This document shows positions 9,584 to 18,752 of a stretch of 64,000 nucleotides of DNA, in pieces (position 1 is the stretch's first letter; every line of letters starts with the position of its first letter). The DNA comes from JAQGMV01 sp963828715 (GTDB lineage Bacteria; Pseudomonadota; Gammaproteobacteria; Burkholderiales; SG8-41): contig CAWHFX010000002.1 in NCBI GenBank assembly GCA_963828715.1, positions 1-64,000 of the forward strand, given 5' to 3'. The position numbers and the translations under genes were made by a program. The notes under the pieces are model-generated. The model had not been told where the DNA came from and ran no database searches. It was given only the letters and a program-made list of their open reading frames with translations.

Positions 9584-10777
9584 CTACGTGACGCAGCCGG
9601 CTCGCCGCAGCTCCGCAATTTCTCCTCCGGAATACCCGGCCAACTTCAGCACCTCGTCCGTGTGCTCTCCCAGCTGCGGCGGCGGCGCATCGACCGCTGC
9701 GCCGTCGTGCGCGAACTTGAATGCGGTGAGCGGTACGGTTACCGGCTTTCCTACGCCGGGCACGTTCTCGTGGCGGTGGAGCAGCCCGCGGTGCTCGAGT
9801 TGCGGGTCACCGAGCGCCTCATGCAGTTCGCGAACCCGCGTTGCCGGCACGTGCTTCGACTGGAGGTAGTCCTCCCACTCCTGCGCGGTCTTCTCTTTGA
9901 GTTTGCGGGCGATCATCGACTGCTTTTCGTCGTAACGCGCGTAACGCTCATCGAGGCTGCAGCGCTCGGCTTCCCCGGGCTCCCCGATCGCCGCGTAGAA
10001 ACGCCGGTGCTGGCGCTTGTTCGACGCGGCCAGTTGCAAAAGGCCGTCGCTCGCCTGGTGCATGGAGGACTCCGGGAAGCGCATACGATTGCCGGCGCGC
10101 TTGCCTTTGTGCCCTGAATGGAAGTAGTCGACCACCTGTGACGACTGGAGTATCAGTGCAACGTCCAGCATCGCCATGTCGATGTACTGGCCCTTCCCGG
10201 TGCGCAGCGTCTGATAGAGCGCGGCTGAAATCGCGAACGCGCCCGTTGTCCCGGTTGCATAGTCGATGACCGGCGCCCCCGTTTTGATCGGACCGCTCGT
10301 TTCCGTTCCCGTGGCCGCGGTGATTCCCGATGTCGCCTGGATTGCGTGGTCGTATGCCGTCTGACTGCCGCGAGGGCCATCCTGGCCGAAGGCCGTCATG
10401 GACGCGTAGACGAGCTTCGGATTCAGGCGCGACAACGCCTCGTAGCCCAGCCCCAGCGCCTTGAAGGCGCCCGGCCGGTAGTTCTCGACGAGCACGTCGG
10501 CCCAGTCCGTCGCAAGCCGCTTCAGCGCCTCGCGCCCACCTTCCGTCTTCAGGTTGAGCGCGATCGAGCGCTTGTTCGAGCCCTGTGTGAGAAACCCGGT
10601 GCCCATGCGCGCCTTGTTGAGCGTCATGTCGCTGCCGCTCTCACGGCTCTGATCGGGTTCGTTCGGGTCCTCGACCTTGATGACATCGGCGCCGAGCAAA
10701 GCAAGCTGATACGCCGCGAACGGGCCGGCGAGCACGTGCGTGCAGTCGAGGATTTTCACGCCTTCGAAGGGTCGCAT
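9584..10777 (-). CDS. CaiB/BaiF (family III) CoA-transferase
   Basis: CoA-transferase of 397 aa. It begins MRPFEGVKILDCTHVLAGPFAAYQLALLGADVIKVEDP, the classical N-terminus, followed by DVLVENYRPGAFKALGLGYE near residue 95 and ASMTAFGQDGPRGSQTAYDH near 125. The C-terminal PQLGEHTDEVL motif is present. GGAG lies nine bases before the start. It is alone on its strand, divergent from the MFS gene at 10937. A formyl-CoA/carnitine-type acceptor cannot be told apart from other acids by sequence. Confidence 0.93.
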   Translation of the reverse strand: MRPFEGVKILDCTHVLAGPFAAYQLALLGADVIKVEDPNEPDQSRESGSDMTLNKARMGTGFLTQGSNKRSIALNLKTEGGREALKRLATDWADVLVENYRPGAFKALGLGYEALSRLNPKLVYASMTAFGQDGPRGSQTAYDHAIQATSGITAATGTETSGPIKTGAPVIDYATGTTGAFAISAALYQTLRTGKGQYIDMAMLDVALILQSSQVVDYFHSGHKGKRAGNRMRFPESSMHQASDGLLQLAASNKRQHRRFYAAIGEPGEAERCSLDERYARYDEKQSMIARKLKEKTAQEWEDYLQSKHVPATRVRELHEALGDPQLEHRGLLHRHENVPGVGKPVTVPLTAFKFAHDGAAVDAPPPQLGEHTDEVLKLAGYSGGEIAELRRAGCVT

Positions 10778-10936
10778 CCAGCAATCTCCAGTGGGACGGT
10801 CGCAGTCGCGCGATTTCGGGGTCGCGCGATTTGACTGAGGTCAAAAGAACCCGCCGCGCGCCCCGTGGGATGGGCACGAGCGGCCTAAGCTTGCCGTGTC
10901 AAGCGGCTGCGCTCGCACGAGCGCTCGACAGAGAGT

Positions 10937-12205
10937 ATGCCCGAACACCATCGGCACCCGGAAGCCAGCGCCACGCGCATGCCGCGTGAAGGGCGCCGCA
11001 CGGCTGCGCTCGTCGTTATCTGCCAGGTTTTCCATTTCCTGACCTTCAGCGGGATCGCGCTCCTGCTGCCGCTCATACGTGAAGACCTGAGTCTCACGTT
11101 CGCGGAGGCCGGAATGCTTTCCGCGGCAGCCACGGTGAGCTACGCCCTCGCCCAGTTTCCAGCCGGCTACATGGCCGACCGCTTCGGGCCGAAGCGTCTG
11201 TTCTTTATCGGCCTCGTCGGGTGGTCGGCGCTCTGCATCACGCTCGCGCTGACACACTGGCTCTGGCTCGCGGTCATCAATCAATTCTTCGCCGGCCTGT
11301 TTCGGGCGCTGCTCTTCGCCCCGGGCGTGACGCTGCTTGCATCGTGGTTTCCACCCGACCGGCGCGCGACCGCGATGAGCCTCTTTCCAGCCGGCACGCT
11401 GATCGGCACGATGGTGGTCGCACTGGTCGCGCCGTTTGGCGTGGATCTGTTCGGCTGGCGACTCACGTTCATTCTGTTCGCCGTGCTCGGCATCGCGGCC
11501 GCTGTCGCTTTCCGTAAATACGGACGCGAAAAGCCGCGGGAGGGCCCGATGGAGCAGGTACGGCTGCGCGAGGCGATACGTGTGTTCCGACATCCCATCA
11601 TGTGGGTGTGCAGCGCGCTGCAGTTCGTTCGGTTCACGGTCGGGACCGCGTTCATCGTGTGGCTGCCGTCGCTGCTGAATACGGACCGCGGACTGACGCT
11701 GCAGGCAGCGGGCTTGGTCGTCGCCATGGCTGCCGCATGCTCGGCGCCGGCAAACTGGCTGGGCGGCTACGTATCGGACCGTCTGAAGAACCCGCCCCTC
11801 GTCATCGGCATCTCTCTCGCCGTGCTCGCCTGCACTTGCACGCTCATCGTCACCGTGCAGCCCTTGTGGCTACTGCTGGCGGTCGTCGCAGTGAATGCGA
11901 TATTCGTGCAGTTCTATTTCGGTCCGCTGTTCCTGGTTCCGGTGGAAGTGCTCGGCCAGCGCATGGCGGGTTCCGCGACCGGTTTCGCGAATCTCTTCGC
12001 CAATATCGGTGCGTTCGTCTCCGCACTCGGACTCGGCCTGGTGAAGGACAAGGCGGGCAGCTTTACCGCGGGTTTTCTCGGGCTTGCTGTCCTATGTGTC
12101 ATCGGCGTCGGATTGAGCTTCGTCCTCGCACGAGTACGGCGTGACGCCGTCGACGGGCCACGTCACATGGACAGAGTGTTGCGGCCGCTCGTGGGTAAAG
12201 CATAG
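10937..12205 (+). CDS. MFS transporter
   Basis: Inner-membrane carrier of 422 aa with about twelve hydrophobic helices in two halves. The MFS signature between helices 2 and 3 is visible as GYMADRFGPKRLFFIG near residue 80; a second related loop GGYVSDRLKNPPLV occurs near 280. The middle loop (KYGREKPREGPMEQVRLRE) is cytoplasmic. Family knowledge points to import of organic acids or similar small anions. The promoter is shared with the divergent CoA-transferase gene, so a link between the two is plausible. A GAGAG ribosome site precedes ATG. Confidence 0.92.
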   Translation: MPEHHRHPEASATRMPREGRRTAALVVICQVFHFLTFSGIALLLPLIREDLSLTFAEAGMLSAAATVSYALAQFPAGYMADRFGPKRLFFIGLVGWSALCITLALTHWLWLAVINQFFAGLFRALLFAPGVTLLASWFPPDRRATAMSLFPAGTLIGTMVVALVAPFGVDLFGWRLTFILFAVLGIAAAVAFRKYGREKPREGPMEQVRLREAIRVFRHPIMWVCSALQFVRFTVGTAFIVWLPSLLNTDRGLTLQAAGLVVAMAAACSAPANWLGGYVSDRLKNPPLVIGISLAVLACTCTLIVTVQPLWLLLAVVAVNAIFVQFYFGPLFLVPVEVLGQRMAGSATGFANLFANIGAFVSALGLGLVKDKAGSFTAGFLGLAVLCVIGVGLSFVLARVRRDAVDGPRHMDRVLRPLVGKA

Positions 12206-12232
12206 GGGCCGCATTCGGCGCACGGTCGCGCT

Positions 12233-13402
12233 TCAGTCCGCTTTCAATGGCGCAAAACCGAAGTTCGTGATCACGACTTCCACCGGCTGGCCGTTGGTGG
12301 GCCCCGGCGGTTTCGCCAGATTATTGAGCCACAGATTGAAGTGGATCCGCTCACGCCCGGGCACTGTGACGTAACGTGCGGCGGCGGGGTCGTGTGTGTA
12401 GGTGTATTCATGCGCGACCGCGCTCGCAGGAAAGTCCATCGCCGAGTAGTGTCCCCTCACGGTGATGAAGCGCAGCGATTCAGGCTTCCAGATCAGGATG
12501 CGCGTCAAACGTGCATCGCCGCTCAGATCCGGCAGATGGAAGCGGTGTTCGTTCGCCGGCCCGAATTTATAGGGATGCTTTATGTTCTGCGTATTCGGAA
12601 TGCCGGGCTGACCCCAGCGCGAATCCTCGCCGATGTCGATCTCCCGATTGTGGGAGCCATCGGGCGCTTCTTCGTCACCGTAATCGTCCCAGGTGAAACC
12701 GCCCCCGAAGACGACGTTCACGTCGAGGATGTCGGTGCGGCTGTTGATCTGATAGGAGTACGTGCCATAACCGAGATGCGGCCCGAGCAGCGTCACCTCC
12801 GAACCCCACCATTGACCATCGCGCAGTTTGAGCGTGAGATGCAGGCCGGCGCTATCGACCCACACATCCGGGTCGAGGCTCGAAAAGCGGTTCGCCTCCG
12901 GCCCTGACGGCAACGGCGAGTCCCTGACGGACCAGGTGCGACCGGCGAATTCCACCGTGCGCCCATAGCGCTCCTTCACATCATGCGCAAACGCATCCAG
13001 CGCGGCGGGAACGCGATAGTTTCCCGGCGGCAGTGGCGCTGGAACATTGAAGCCTTTCGGCACCAGCCACGCAGCGTAGATCGTGGCCCGCGTGTCCATT
13101 CCGCCGGTGTCCACGTTCGCGCTCCAGGTTCCATCGGGATTGATCGCGACCGTAGGCGCGTCGCCGGTCGGTTTGGCGAACCAGCCGACACCCGGAACGA
13201 GGATGAACGACGCCACACGATATTGCGATGGATCCACGTCGGAGACCGTGCCCTGCATCGAGCCGGAAACACCGAAGGGCGGCAGACTCGTGATCGCAAT
13301 GGTCGGGGCGCCAAGCGCGTCCGGAGCAAGGAGTGCACTGCAGAGCAGAGCAACCACGAGACTCGACGCGGGCCAACAGCGCCAACTCATCCTACGTTCC
13401 AT
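12233..13402 (-). CDS. Secreted GH16-like (concanavalin-fold) protein
   Basis: Exported protein of about 389 aa. After a signal peptide (cleavage near DALGAP) comes a short beta-rich N-terminal domain (residues about 30-110), then a domain resembling family 16 glycoside hydrolases. It has GYGTYSYQINS and, near residues 254-259, EIDIGE, which fits the ExDxxE catalytic pattern. Several in-frame ATGs exist (13426, 13414, 13402, 13390); 13402 is a compromise. It may cleave or bind a beta-glucan, but enzyme activity is inferred from one motif only. It is divergent from the next Bug gene, with overlapping upstream regions. Confidence 0.68.
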   Translation of the reverse strand: MERRMSWRCWPASSLVVALLCSALLAPDALGAPTIAITSLPPFGVSGSMQGTVSDVDPSQYRVASFILVPGVGWFAKPTGDAPTVAINPDGTWSANVDTGGMDTRATIYAAWLVPKGFNVPAPLPPGNYRVPAALDAFAHDVKERYGRTVEFAGRTWSVRDSPLPSGPEANRFSSLDPDVWVDSAGLHLTLKLRDGQWWGSEVTLLGPHLGYGTYSYQINSRTDILDVNVVFGGGFTWDDYGDEEAPDGSHNREIDIGEDSRWGQPGIPNTQNIKHPYKFGPANEHRFHLPDLSGDARLTRILIWKPESLRFITVRGHYSAMDFPASAVAHEYTYTHDPAAARYVTVPGRERIHFNLWLNNLAKPPGPTNGQPVEVVITNFGFAPLKAD

Positions 13403-13443
13403 GAGTCGTGACATACACTCGGGCATTCATCGAAACACACGAT

Positions 13444-14419
13444 ATGCGGACACTCATCCTTCTGCTCGCCTTGATAGCCGGCGGCGCCCATGCACAGCAG
13501 AAGCCGGAGGATCGAGCGGGCGCCTATCCGAACCGGCCGGTGCGCATCGTCGTGATGGTTCCGGCCGGCGGCAGCGTGGACAGTGTAACGCGCGCGATGG
13601 CATACCCGATGAGCCAGCATATCGGAGTGAGCATCGTCGTCGATAATCGCGCGGGTGGCACCGGAACGATCGCGCTGAACATCCTCAGGCAGTCTGCTCC
13701 GGACGGCTATACCCTCCTCAGCGCGGGCAACACCATCATCGTGACCGGCGTACTCGGCAAGGTACCGTTCGACCTCACGACGGCACTGGAACCCGTCGTG
13801 CAGATGACGTCGGGCGCATACGTCGTAACCGTCAACGCCGCCCTGCCGGTCTCGTCACTGAAAGAGCTCGCCACTTACGCGAAGAGCAAACCGAACGCGC
13901 TCAGCTACGGCTCACCCGGCATCGGCTCCATCATTCATCTCGGGACGGAGCAACTTGCCCAGGCTCTCGGCGGCTTGCGTATCGTGCATGTGCCCTACAA
14001 GGGAAACAGCTTCGCGATCGTCGACCTGCTCGCCGGCCGTATCGAGCTGCTGCTCGCGGCAGCCGGCGTCGCGAACCACATCAAGAGCGGTAAATTGAAA
14101 GCGCTCGCGGTGACGAGCCGTCATCGCATGCAGGCTTTTCCGGATCTGCCAACGCTCGCGGAAGCGGGTGTGCAGAACGTGGTACTCGAGAATGCCTACG
14201 GCCTCTACGCGCCCGCGGGTGTGCCTCGCACCGTCGTGAGTACGCTCAATCGCGAAGTCACGCTCGCCATGAATTCACCGGAAGTGCGGGACAAGATTTC
14301 TGCGGACGGTGCGGAGCCGACAGCTGCCCCACGCCGCTTCGGAATTCAAAGCGTCGTTCATCGCCCAGTATCAGCAGTGGAAACGATTCATAAAGACGTC
14401 CAACATCGCGCTCGAGTGA
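13444..14419 (+). CDS. Bug/TctC-family receptor (frame broken near the 3' end)
   Basis: Receptor of about 324 aa after correction. ATG 13444 (MRTLILLLALIAGGAHAQ) gives a short clean signal peptide. The core is intact: MVPAGGSVDSVTRAM, VVDNRAGGTGT, HVPYKGNSFAIVDLLAGR and PTLAEAGVQNVVL. After ADGAEPTA the frame fails. The next frame encodes SEFKASFIAQYQQWKRFIKT and ends in NIALE at 14419, the expected C-terminus. Removing one C from the CCCC run at 14327-14330 restores it. It is followed 88 bp later by a second Bug gene. Confidence 0.86.
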
Positions 14420-14507
14420 CGCTGAACCGCCCCCAAAGGAAGAACCTCGCTGCTGTCGAGACAGGGAAGCGAGTCGCTGCCGCGGAGCACTGACGCACGG
14501 AGGAGAA

Positions 14508-15494
14508 ATGGTAACCCGACATCGCATTTCACGACTGCTCGGCGCATGCACGGCCGCGCTTCTCTTCGCCTTTGCCAGTGTCGCGGTACTCGCGCAGGCG
14601 AAGTACCCCAATCGGCCGATCCGCGTCCTCACGCCGTTCTCGGCCGGCGGCGGCTCGGATATTCTCGCGCGCCTGATCGGCCCTCAAATCACGGACGCAT
14701 GGGGACAACCCGTGATCGTGGACAATCGTCCCGGCGGTGGCGGAACGCTCGGCGCAGGCATTGCCGCGCGCGCAGAGCCCGACGGCTATACGCTCATCAT
14801 CGTGTCCGGCACGTACGGCGCGAACGGGGCGCTGTATAAAGTGCCCTACGACACCGTGAACGACATCCAGCCCATCATCCTCATCGGGACGACCCCACTG
14901 GTCTTCATGGTGCACCCGTCACTACCCGTGAAGACCGTCGCCGAATTCATCAGCTACGCCAGGGCGAACCCCGGCAAGTTGAGCTTCGGCACGGCGGGCG
15001 TCGGTGACCTCGGCCACCTCGCGGGCGAGCTCTTCAAGCAGCACACGAAGATCAGCATGACGCAGGTGCCGTACAAGGGCAGCGGGCCGCTCATGACCGC
15101 AATCGTGTCAGGCGAAGTCCAGGTGAGCGTGAACAGCGTCGTGCCCGCGATGCCGCATGTCAAGGCAGGCCGCGTGCGACCGATCGCGGTAACCACCCCA
15201 CAGCGCTCGCGCGCGCTGCCGGACACGCCGACTCTCGCCGAAACCGTGCCGGGGTATGAAGTGATTCACTGGTATGGCATGTGGGGTCCCAAAGGGTTGC
15301 CACAGGACATCGTGAACCGCTGGAATGGCGAAGTCGCGCGCATCCTGAAGACGGACGCCATGCGGAAATGGTTCGAGCGCGAAGGCATGGAACCCGCGGG
15401 CGGACCGCCTCAGGAATTTCGCGACCGGCTGCGCGCGGACCTCGACAAATGGAAAAGGGTCGTGAAGGAAGCGCAGATCGTCGTCAACGAATGA
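14508..15494 (+). CDS. Bug/TctC-family periplasmic receptor
   Basis: Receptor of 328 aa with a 27-residue signal peptide ending VAVLAQ. Core motifs are VIVDNRPGGGGTLGAGIAAR, AEPDGYTLIIVSGTYG, VHPSLPVKTVAEF, QVPYKGSGPLM and PQRSRALPDTPTLAE. The start is strong: GGAGGAGAA directly before ATG. It follows the preceding Bug gene on the same strand, so two receptors with different ligands may be co-transcribed. It stops at the base before the convergent SYLF gene ends. No TctA or TctB partner is adjacent. Confidence 0.94.
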   Translation: MVTRHRISRLLGACTAALLFAFASVAVLAQAKYPNRPIRVLTPFSAGGGSDILARLIGPQITDAWGQPVIVDNRPGGGGTLGAGIAARAEPDGYTLIIVSGTYGANGALYKVPYDTVNDIQPIILIGTTPLVFMVHPSLPVKTVAEFISYARANPGKLSFGTAGVGDLGHLAGELFKQHTKISMTQVPYKGSGPLMTAIVSGEVQVSVNSVVPAMPHVKAGRVRPIAVTTPQRSRALPDTPTLAETVPGYEVIHWYGMWGPKGLPQDIVNRWNGEVARILKTDAMRKWFEREGMEPAGGPPQEFRDRLRADLDKWKRVVKEAQIVVNE

Positions 15495-16076
15495 TCACAA
15501 CGACAGGCGCGAAATCTTCACACCGTCGAGCTTCGCACCCGCATACAGTCCAAGGTTCGTCAGCGCAAACCCCACAACCGACTGCTTGGCGGTATTCGTG
15601 TCGATCGCACCGCTCGCACCCACGTTCGCAACAGACACTGTCGCATCCACACCCGCGGTCCAGCCATTGCTATTGCGGAAGCGGTCGAGCGCTTCCTGCG
15701 TCAGGAACATGAAAATGACGGCCTGCGATTGTGCACCGGCCTGCCACCCGATCGAGCCTCCGATCATCCGATAAAAGCCCGCGTCGCGGCCATGAATGCG
15801 CAATACCCCGTCACCATACTCGCCGCCCACAACAAAACCGCCTGAATACAGGCGCGGAAAAACAAGGACGCCATTCGCGCGCGCTGCAAGGGCTTTCGAT
15901 TCGGGGGCGTTTCGATACAGGCGCGCGAGCGCCTCGTCTGCTCCGCTCTCGATGTCCTCCCGTTTCGCCGTCGCCCCTTTGGGTTCGTCGGGCCGCGTCG
16001 TCGTACAACCCGCAGCGAGCAGACCGGTCGAGCCGATCGCAGCCGCAGCCGTCATCAGAAACATCCGTCGCTTCAT
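15495..16076 (-). CDS. SYLF-domain (YSC84-like) lipoprotein
   Basis: Protein of 193 aa. The N-terminus KRRMFLMTAAAAIGSTGLL has a twin-arginine-like RRxFL and ends in LAAGC, a possible lipobox with Cys25. The mature part shows the SYLF pattern: ALAARANGVLVFPRLYSGGFVVGGEYGDG, MIGGSIGWQAGAQSQAVIFMFLTQEALDRF and VANVGASGAIDT. SYLF proteins bind lipids; in bacteria they are usually envelope proteins of unknown role. ATG 16076 is preferred to the longer frame because it gives the signal. The gene is convergent with the Bug gene at 14508. Confidence 0.9.
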   Translation of the reverse strand: MKRRMFLMTAAAAIGSTGLLAAGCTTTRPDEPKGATAKREDIESGADEALARLYRNAPESKALAARANGVLVFPRLYSGGFVVGGEYGDGVLRIHGRDAGFYRMIGGSIGWQAGAQSQAVIFMFLTQEALDRFRNSNGWTAGVDATVSVANVGASGAIDTNTAKQSVVGFALTNLGLYAGAKLDGVKISRLSL

Positions 16077-16374
16077 GTCCGTGCTCCTGTAGAACCCGCC
16101 ACCAGCCATCAAACTACCCGGCCGCTCACGCGGGAAATAACGCGTTACCAGCGGCAGCAAAAAACGGGCCGCAACGGATTTGTCCAGGCTTCGCCCGCGG
16201 TGAACGAACGAATTCCGCTATTCCGATCGGTGACCACGCATCAGCGGCGCGATGCGTATATCGTGCCCGCTGGAGTCCCGAACGCTTTACCGCAGAGCGA
16301 CGTATGCGCGCGCACGCGCAAGCTCGGATCTGGACGCGTCGCCGTACATTCCGAGCTCGATGACTTTCGCGTAG
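16077..16374. other. Gap without recognised gene
   Basis: About 300 bp between two minus-strand genes. It holds the upstream region of the SYLF gene and the region downstream of the TPR gene. Small reading frames here look like shadows. No repeat, RNA gene or clear terminator hairpin was recognised. Confidence 0.5.
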
Positions 16375-17883
16375 TCACTTCGTCGCCTTCTCGCGTTCGC
16401 CTGCAGCTTCGGCCGCGCGTGCCGCACCGTAGAAGCCGCGGAACCGATTCGGTTCGCGCAGATGCGACGCCTCGTACTCCTTTAGCGCCAATGCCGGCTG
16501 TTTCATTTCGAGCAGCATGTCCCCGAGCAACTCGCGTGCAGGAACGATGCGGCCGGGCGTGACGATGTGCTTTTCGTTCGTGTCTTCCAGATCGGCGGCC
16601 GCACGCATCAGCTTCAGCGCGTCATCCTGTTTGCCCTGCGTCGAGGCAATCCATCCCGCGACGGCGAGCCGCTGAATCTCGACTTCGGTCGCCCAGTACG
16701 TGTTCTTCGCGGTCAGAAGGGACTTGTGCAGCACGTCGAGCTCCGCTGCTTCCTTCTGGGCTGCATCCGCGTCACCGCTGCGGGCCGCTCCCAGCGCGCG
16801 CGCAAAAAGCGTGATTGCAGATATGTACGGGGAGTTCGATGGCCTCGACTGTAACTGCATGGCCTCTTTCCAGGCTCCGCGCTCGATGGCATAGCGTGCC
16901 GGCATGGCCGTAATCGAGTAGCCGCCGGCACTGGCCGTGGGATTGCTGTCTGCAACCTTCAGCGCCTCGTCGATCAGACGCTTGGCCTCACCGTCACGCG
17001 CCAGTTGGAGGTAGGCATACACCGCGTAATCGCTTGCGTGATACGCCTCGGGATTATCGCCGGCCTTTCTCGCGGCCGCCGCCGAACGCAGGTTGGTTGC
17101 GATCGACTCGTCCCAGGCCCCAACGCGCGTGAAGATGTGAGAAGGCATGTGCAGCGCGTGCGGCGCGTCCGGGGCGATGCTCGCATAACGCCGTGCAGCG
17201 GTGAGACCCTTCTGCGCAATGGGCGGCGCGTCGTAGCTGTGAATCAGGTAGTGCGCGACACCCGGGTGGTCGGGATATTTGACGAACATCTTCTCGAGAA
17301 TCGCGGCGGCCTTGAGATACGCGGCATACGTCTGGTCAGCCTGGGATTGCGTTCCCGCGATATACAGCGCCGAGAATATCTGCGCTTCGTCGTCGTCCGG
17401 ATAACGTGCTGCGAGCTCTTCGAATGCCTGCGCGCGCGATGCCTGCCGCGACCCTTCCGAGCGGCTCGAGAAGTCCTTGTAATACGCACCGACTGCCTCG
17501 ATGTAGTCGCGCTCGCGTTGCGTTTTCGGCGGAACACGACGCCCCTCGTCGATCGCAGCCTGTGCGGACGCGGCCTGCTTCGCGTTCGGACCGGTGCCGG
17601 CGAGCGGATTCTGCATGAGTATCGCGGCGATGCCCCAGTTCGCGATCGTGCATTCCCGATCGTGTACCAGCACATCGCGGAACGTTTCTTCGGCCGCCCT
17701 GTACCAGAACGAGTGCAGCATCGCGACGGCAGCCTGCAGTTGCGACTGTACGTTCTCGCCGCACGAGTTGGCGAACTGAACGCGGCCGACCTGGCTTCTC
17801 TGTTCTTCGTCGTGCGGGTGTGCACGACCCGGTATGAACAGGAGGACAAATGCGAGAGCAAGACCGACTCTGCGTGCATTCAT
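16375..17883 (-). CDS. Secreted TPR-repeat protein
   Basis: Exported protein of 502 aa. The signal peptide MNARRVGLALAFVLLFIPGRAHP is followed by repeated helical pairs typical of tetratricopeptide repeats. Examples are AAVAMLHSFWYRAAEETFRDVL, IANWGIAAILMQNPLAG, YAAYLKAAAILEKMFVKYPDHPGVAHYLI and KLMRAAADLEDTNEKH. This resembles a group of proteobacterial 'TPR repeat' periplasmic proteins with no defined partner. ATG 17883 has GGGAGGG upstream. It is separated by 195 bp from the racemase operon and is probably independent. A scaffold role is inferred only. Confidence 0.85.
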   Translation of the reverse strand: MNARRVGLALAFVLLFIPGRAHPHDEEQRSQVGRVQFANSCGENVQSQLQAAVAMLHSFWYRAAEETFRDVLVHDRECTIANWGIAAILMQNPLAGTGPNAKQAASAQAAIDEGRRVPPKTQRERDYIEAVGAYYKDFSSRSEGSRQASRAQAFEELAARYPDDDEAQIFSALYIAGTQSQADQTYAAYLKAAAILEKMFVKYPDHPGVAHYLIHSYDAPPIAQKGLTAARRYASIAPDAPHALHMPSHIFTRVGAWDESIATNLRSAAAARKAGDNPEAYHASDYAVYAYLQLARDGEAKRLIDEALKVADSNPTASAGGYSITAMPARYAIERGAWKEAMQLQSRPSNSPYISAITLFARALGAARSGDADAAQKEAAELDVLHKSLLTAKNTYWATEVEIQRLAVAGWIASTQGKQDDALKLMRAAADLEDTNEKHIVTPGRIVPARELLGDMLLEMKQPALALKEYEASHLREPNRFRGFYGAARAAEAAGEREKATK

Positions 17884-18077
17884 CTCGAACCCTCCCTGTG
17901 ATGGAACCGCGGTCGCTGGCGACGTGGCGCGATCGAGCAAAAAGTCTGCGCCCGCGGCAGTCGGGCGTCAACGGCGCGATGTCGCGGCTGGATGTCGAGC
18001 GCAAAACCGCAGCGCTCATTCGTGCCAGCGGCATCATCCCGATGATCCTCGCCCAGTCGCTGAAGCGGCCCTGACGC

Positions 18078-18749
18078 TTAGCGCGAACCCGCACGCACCA
18101 TCTCCCGCATTCGCGCGACAGCCGCGCCCGGGGAGTTGTAGATCGGCGTCGTGTTAACCGCCTGAACGGCAGGCACCGCACGCGACAGCGTGAACTGGGC
18201 CAGCACGATCGCGTCGCATCCGCTGATGTCGCGGGCGCGTTCCGCGACAAGCCGGTCATGCGCGGCCGCATCACCGGCAGCGAGAGCATCAAAGGCGTGA
18301 TCGATGAGGTAGGGCACCAGATCGACTTTCTGTCCGCGCGCAGCCGCCATCTCTTCGATCTCCGCCGAGATGGACGGAATCGTCGGACCGACCGTCGCCA
18401 TCACCGCGATGCGGCTGCCCGCATCGAGCGCCTTCTCGATCATCGCGTCGTTCGGCTTGAGAATCGGCACATCGGATTCGCGGATGCACGCGTCGATCAC
18501 CTGGCGGAACGCAGAGCAGGTGAAGAGAATCCCATCGGCGCCGCGCCCGATCATGTGACGCGTGAGCATCCTGAATACGTCGTACATCTCGGGCACGACG
18601 CCGCCCGCCTCGCGCACCCACGCGAACAGGCTGTCGTCGAGCAGATTGCTCACGTGCGCGTCCGGCCAGTCGGCTGCAAAGGCGCGCACCGCGGCGTCCA
18701 TCGCGTCCTTGTGAACGCTGAAGAGAAAGATATGAGGCGCTCGCGCCAT
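18078..18749 (-). CDS. Asp/Glu racemase superfamily protein
   Basis: Protein of 223 aa with the aspartate/glutamate racemase fold. The first catalytic region is ADGILFTCSAF with Cys78. The second region, expected to hold Cys as in GCTH, reads CDAIVLAQFTLSRA, so the usual second Cys position appears replaced. Single-Cys members include decarboxylases such as arylmalonate decarboxylase, so racemase activity should not be assumed. It starts 3 bp after the UGSC gene ends and is almost certainly co-transcribed with it and with the Bug receptor upstream. Confidence 0.85.
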   Translation of the reverse strand: MARAPHIFLFSVHKDAMDAAVRAFAADWPDAHVSNLLDDSLFAWVREAGGVVPEMYDVFRMLTRHMIGRGADGILFTCSAFRQVIDACIRESDVPILKPNDAMIEKALDAGSRIAVMATVGPTIPSISAEIEEMAAARGQKVDLVPYLIDHAFDALAAGDAAAHDRLVAERARDISGCDAIVLAQFTLSRAVPAVQAVNTTPIYNSPGAAVARMREMVRAGSR

Positions 18750-18752
18750 GAA

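Noticed and set aside
15495..16160. Longer start (16160) for the SYLF protein and similar long upstream starts for several Bug genes.
   Set aside because: The extensions lack family likeness and would bury the signal peptide; internal ATG codons give proper signals.
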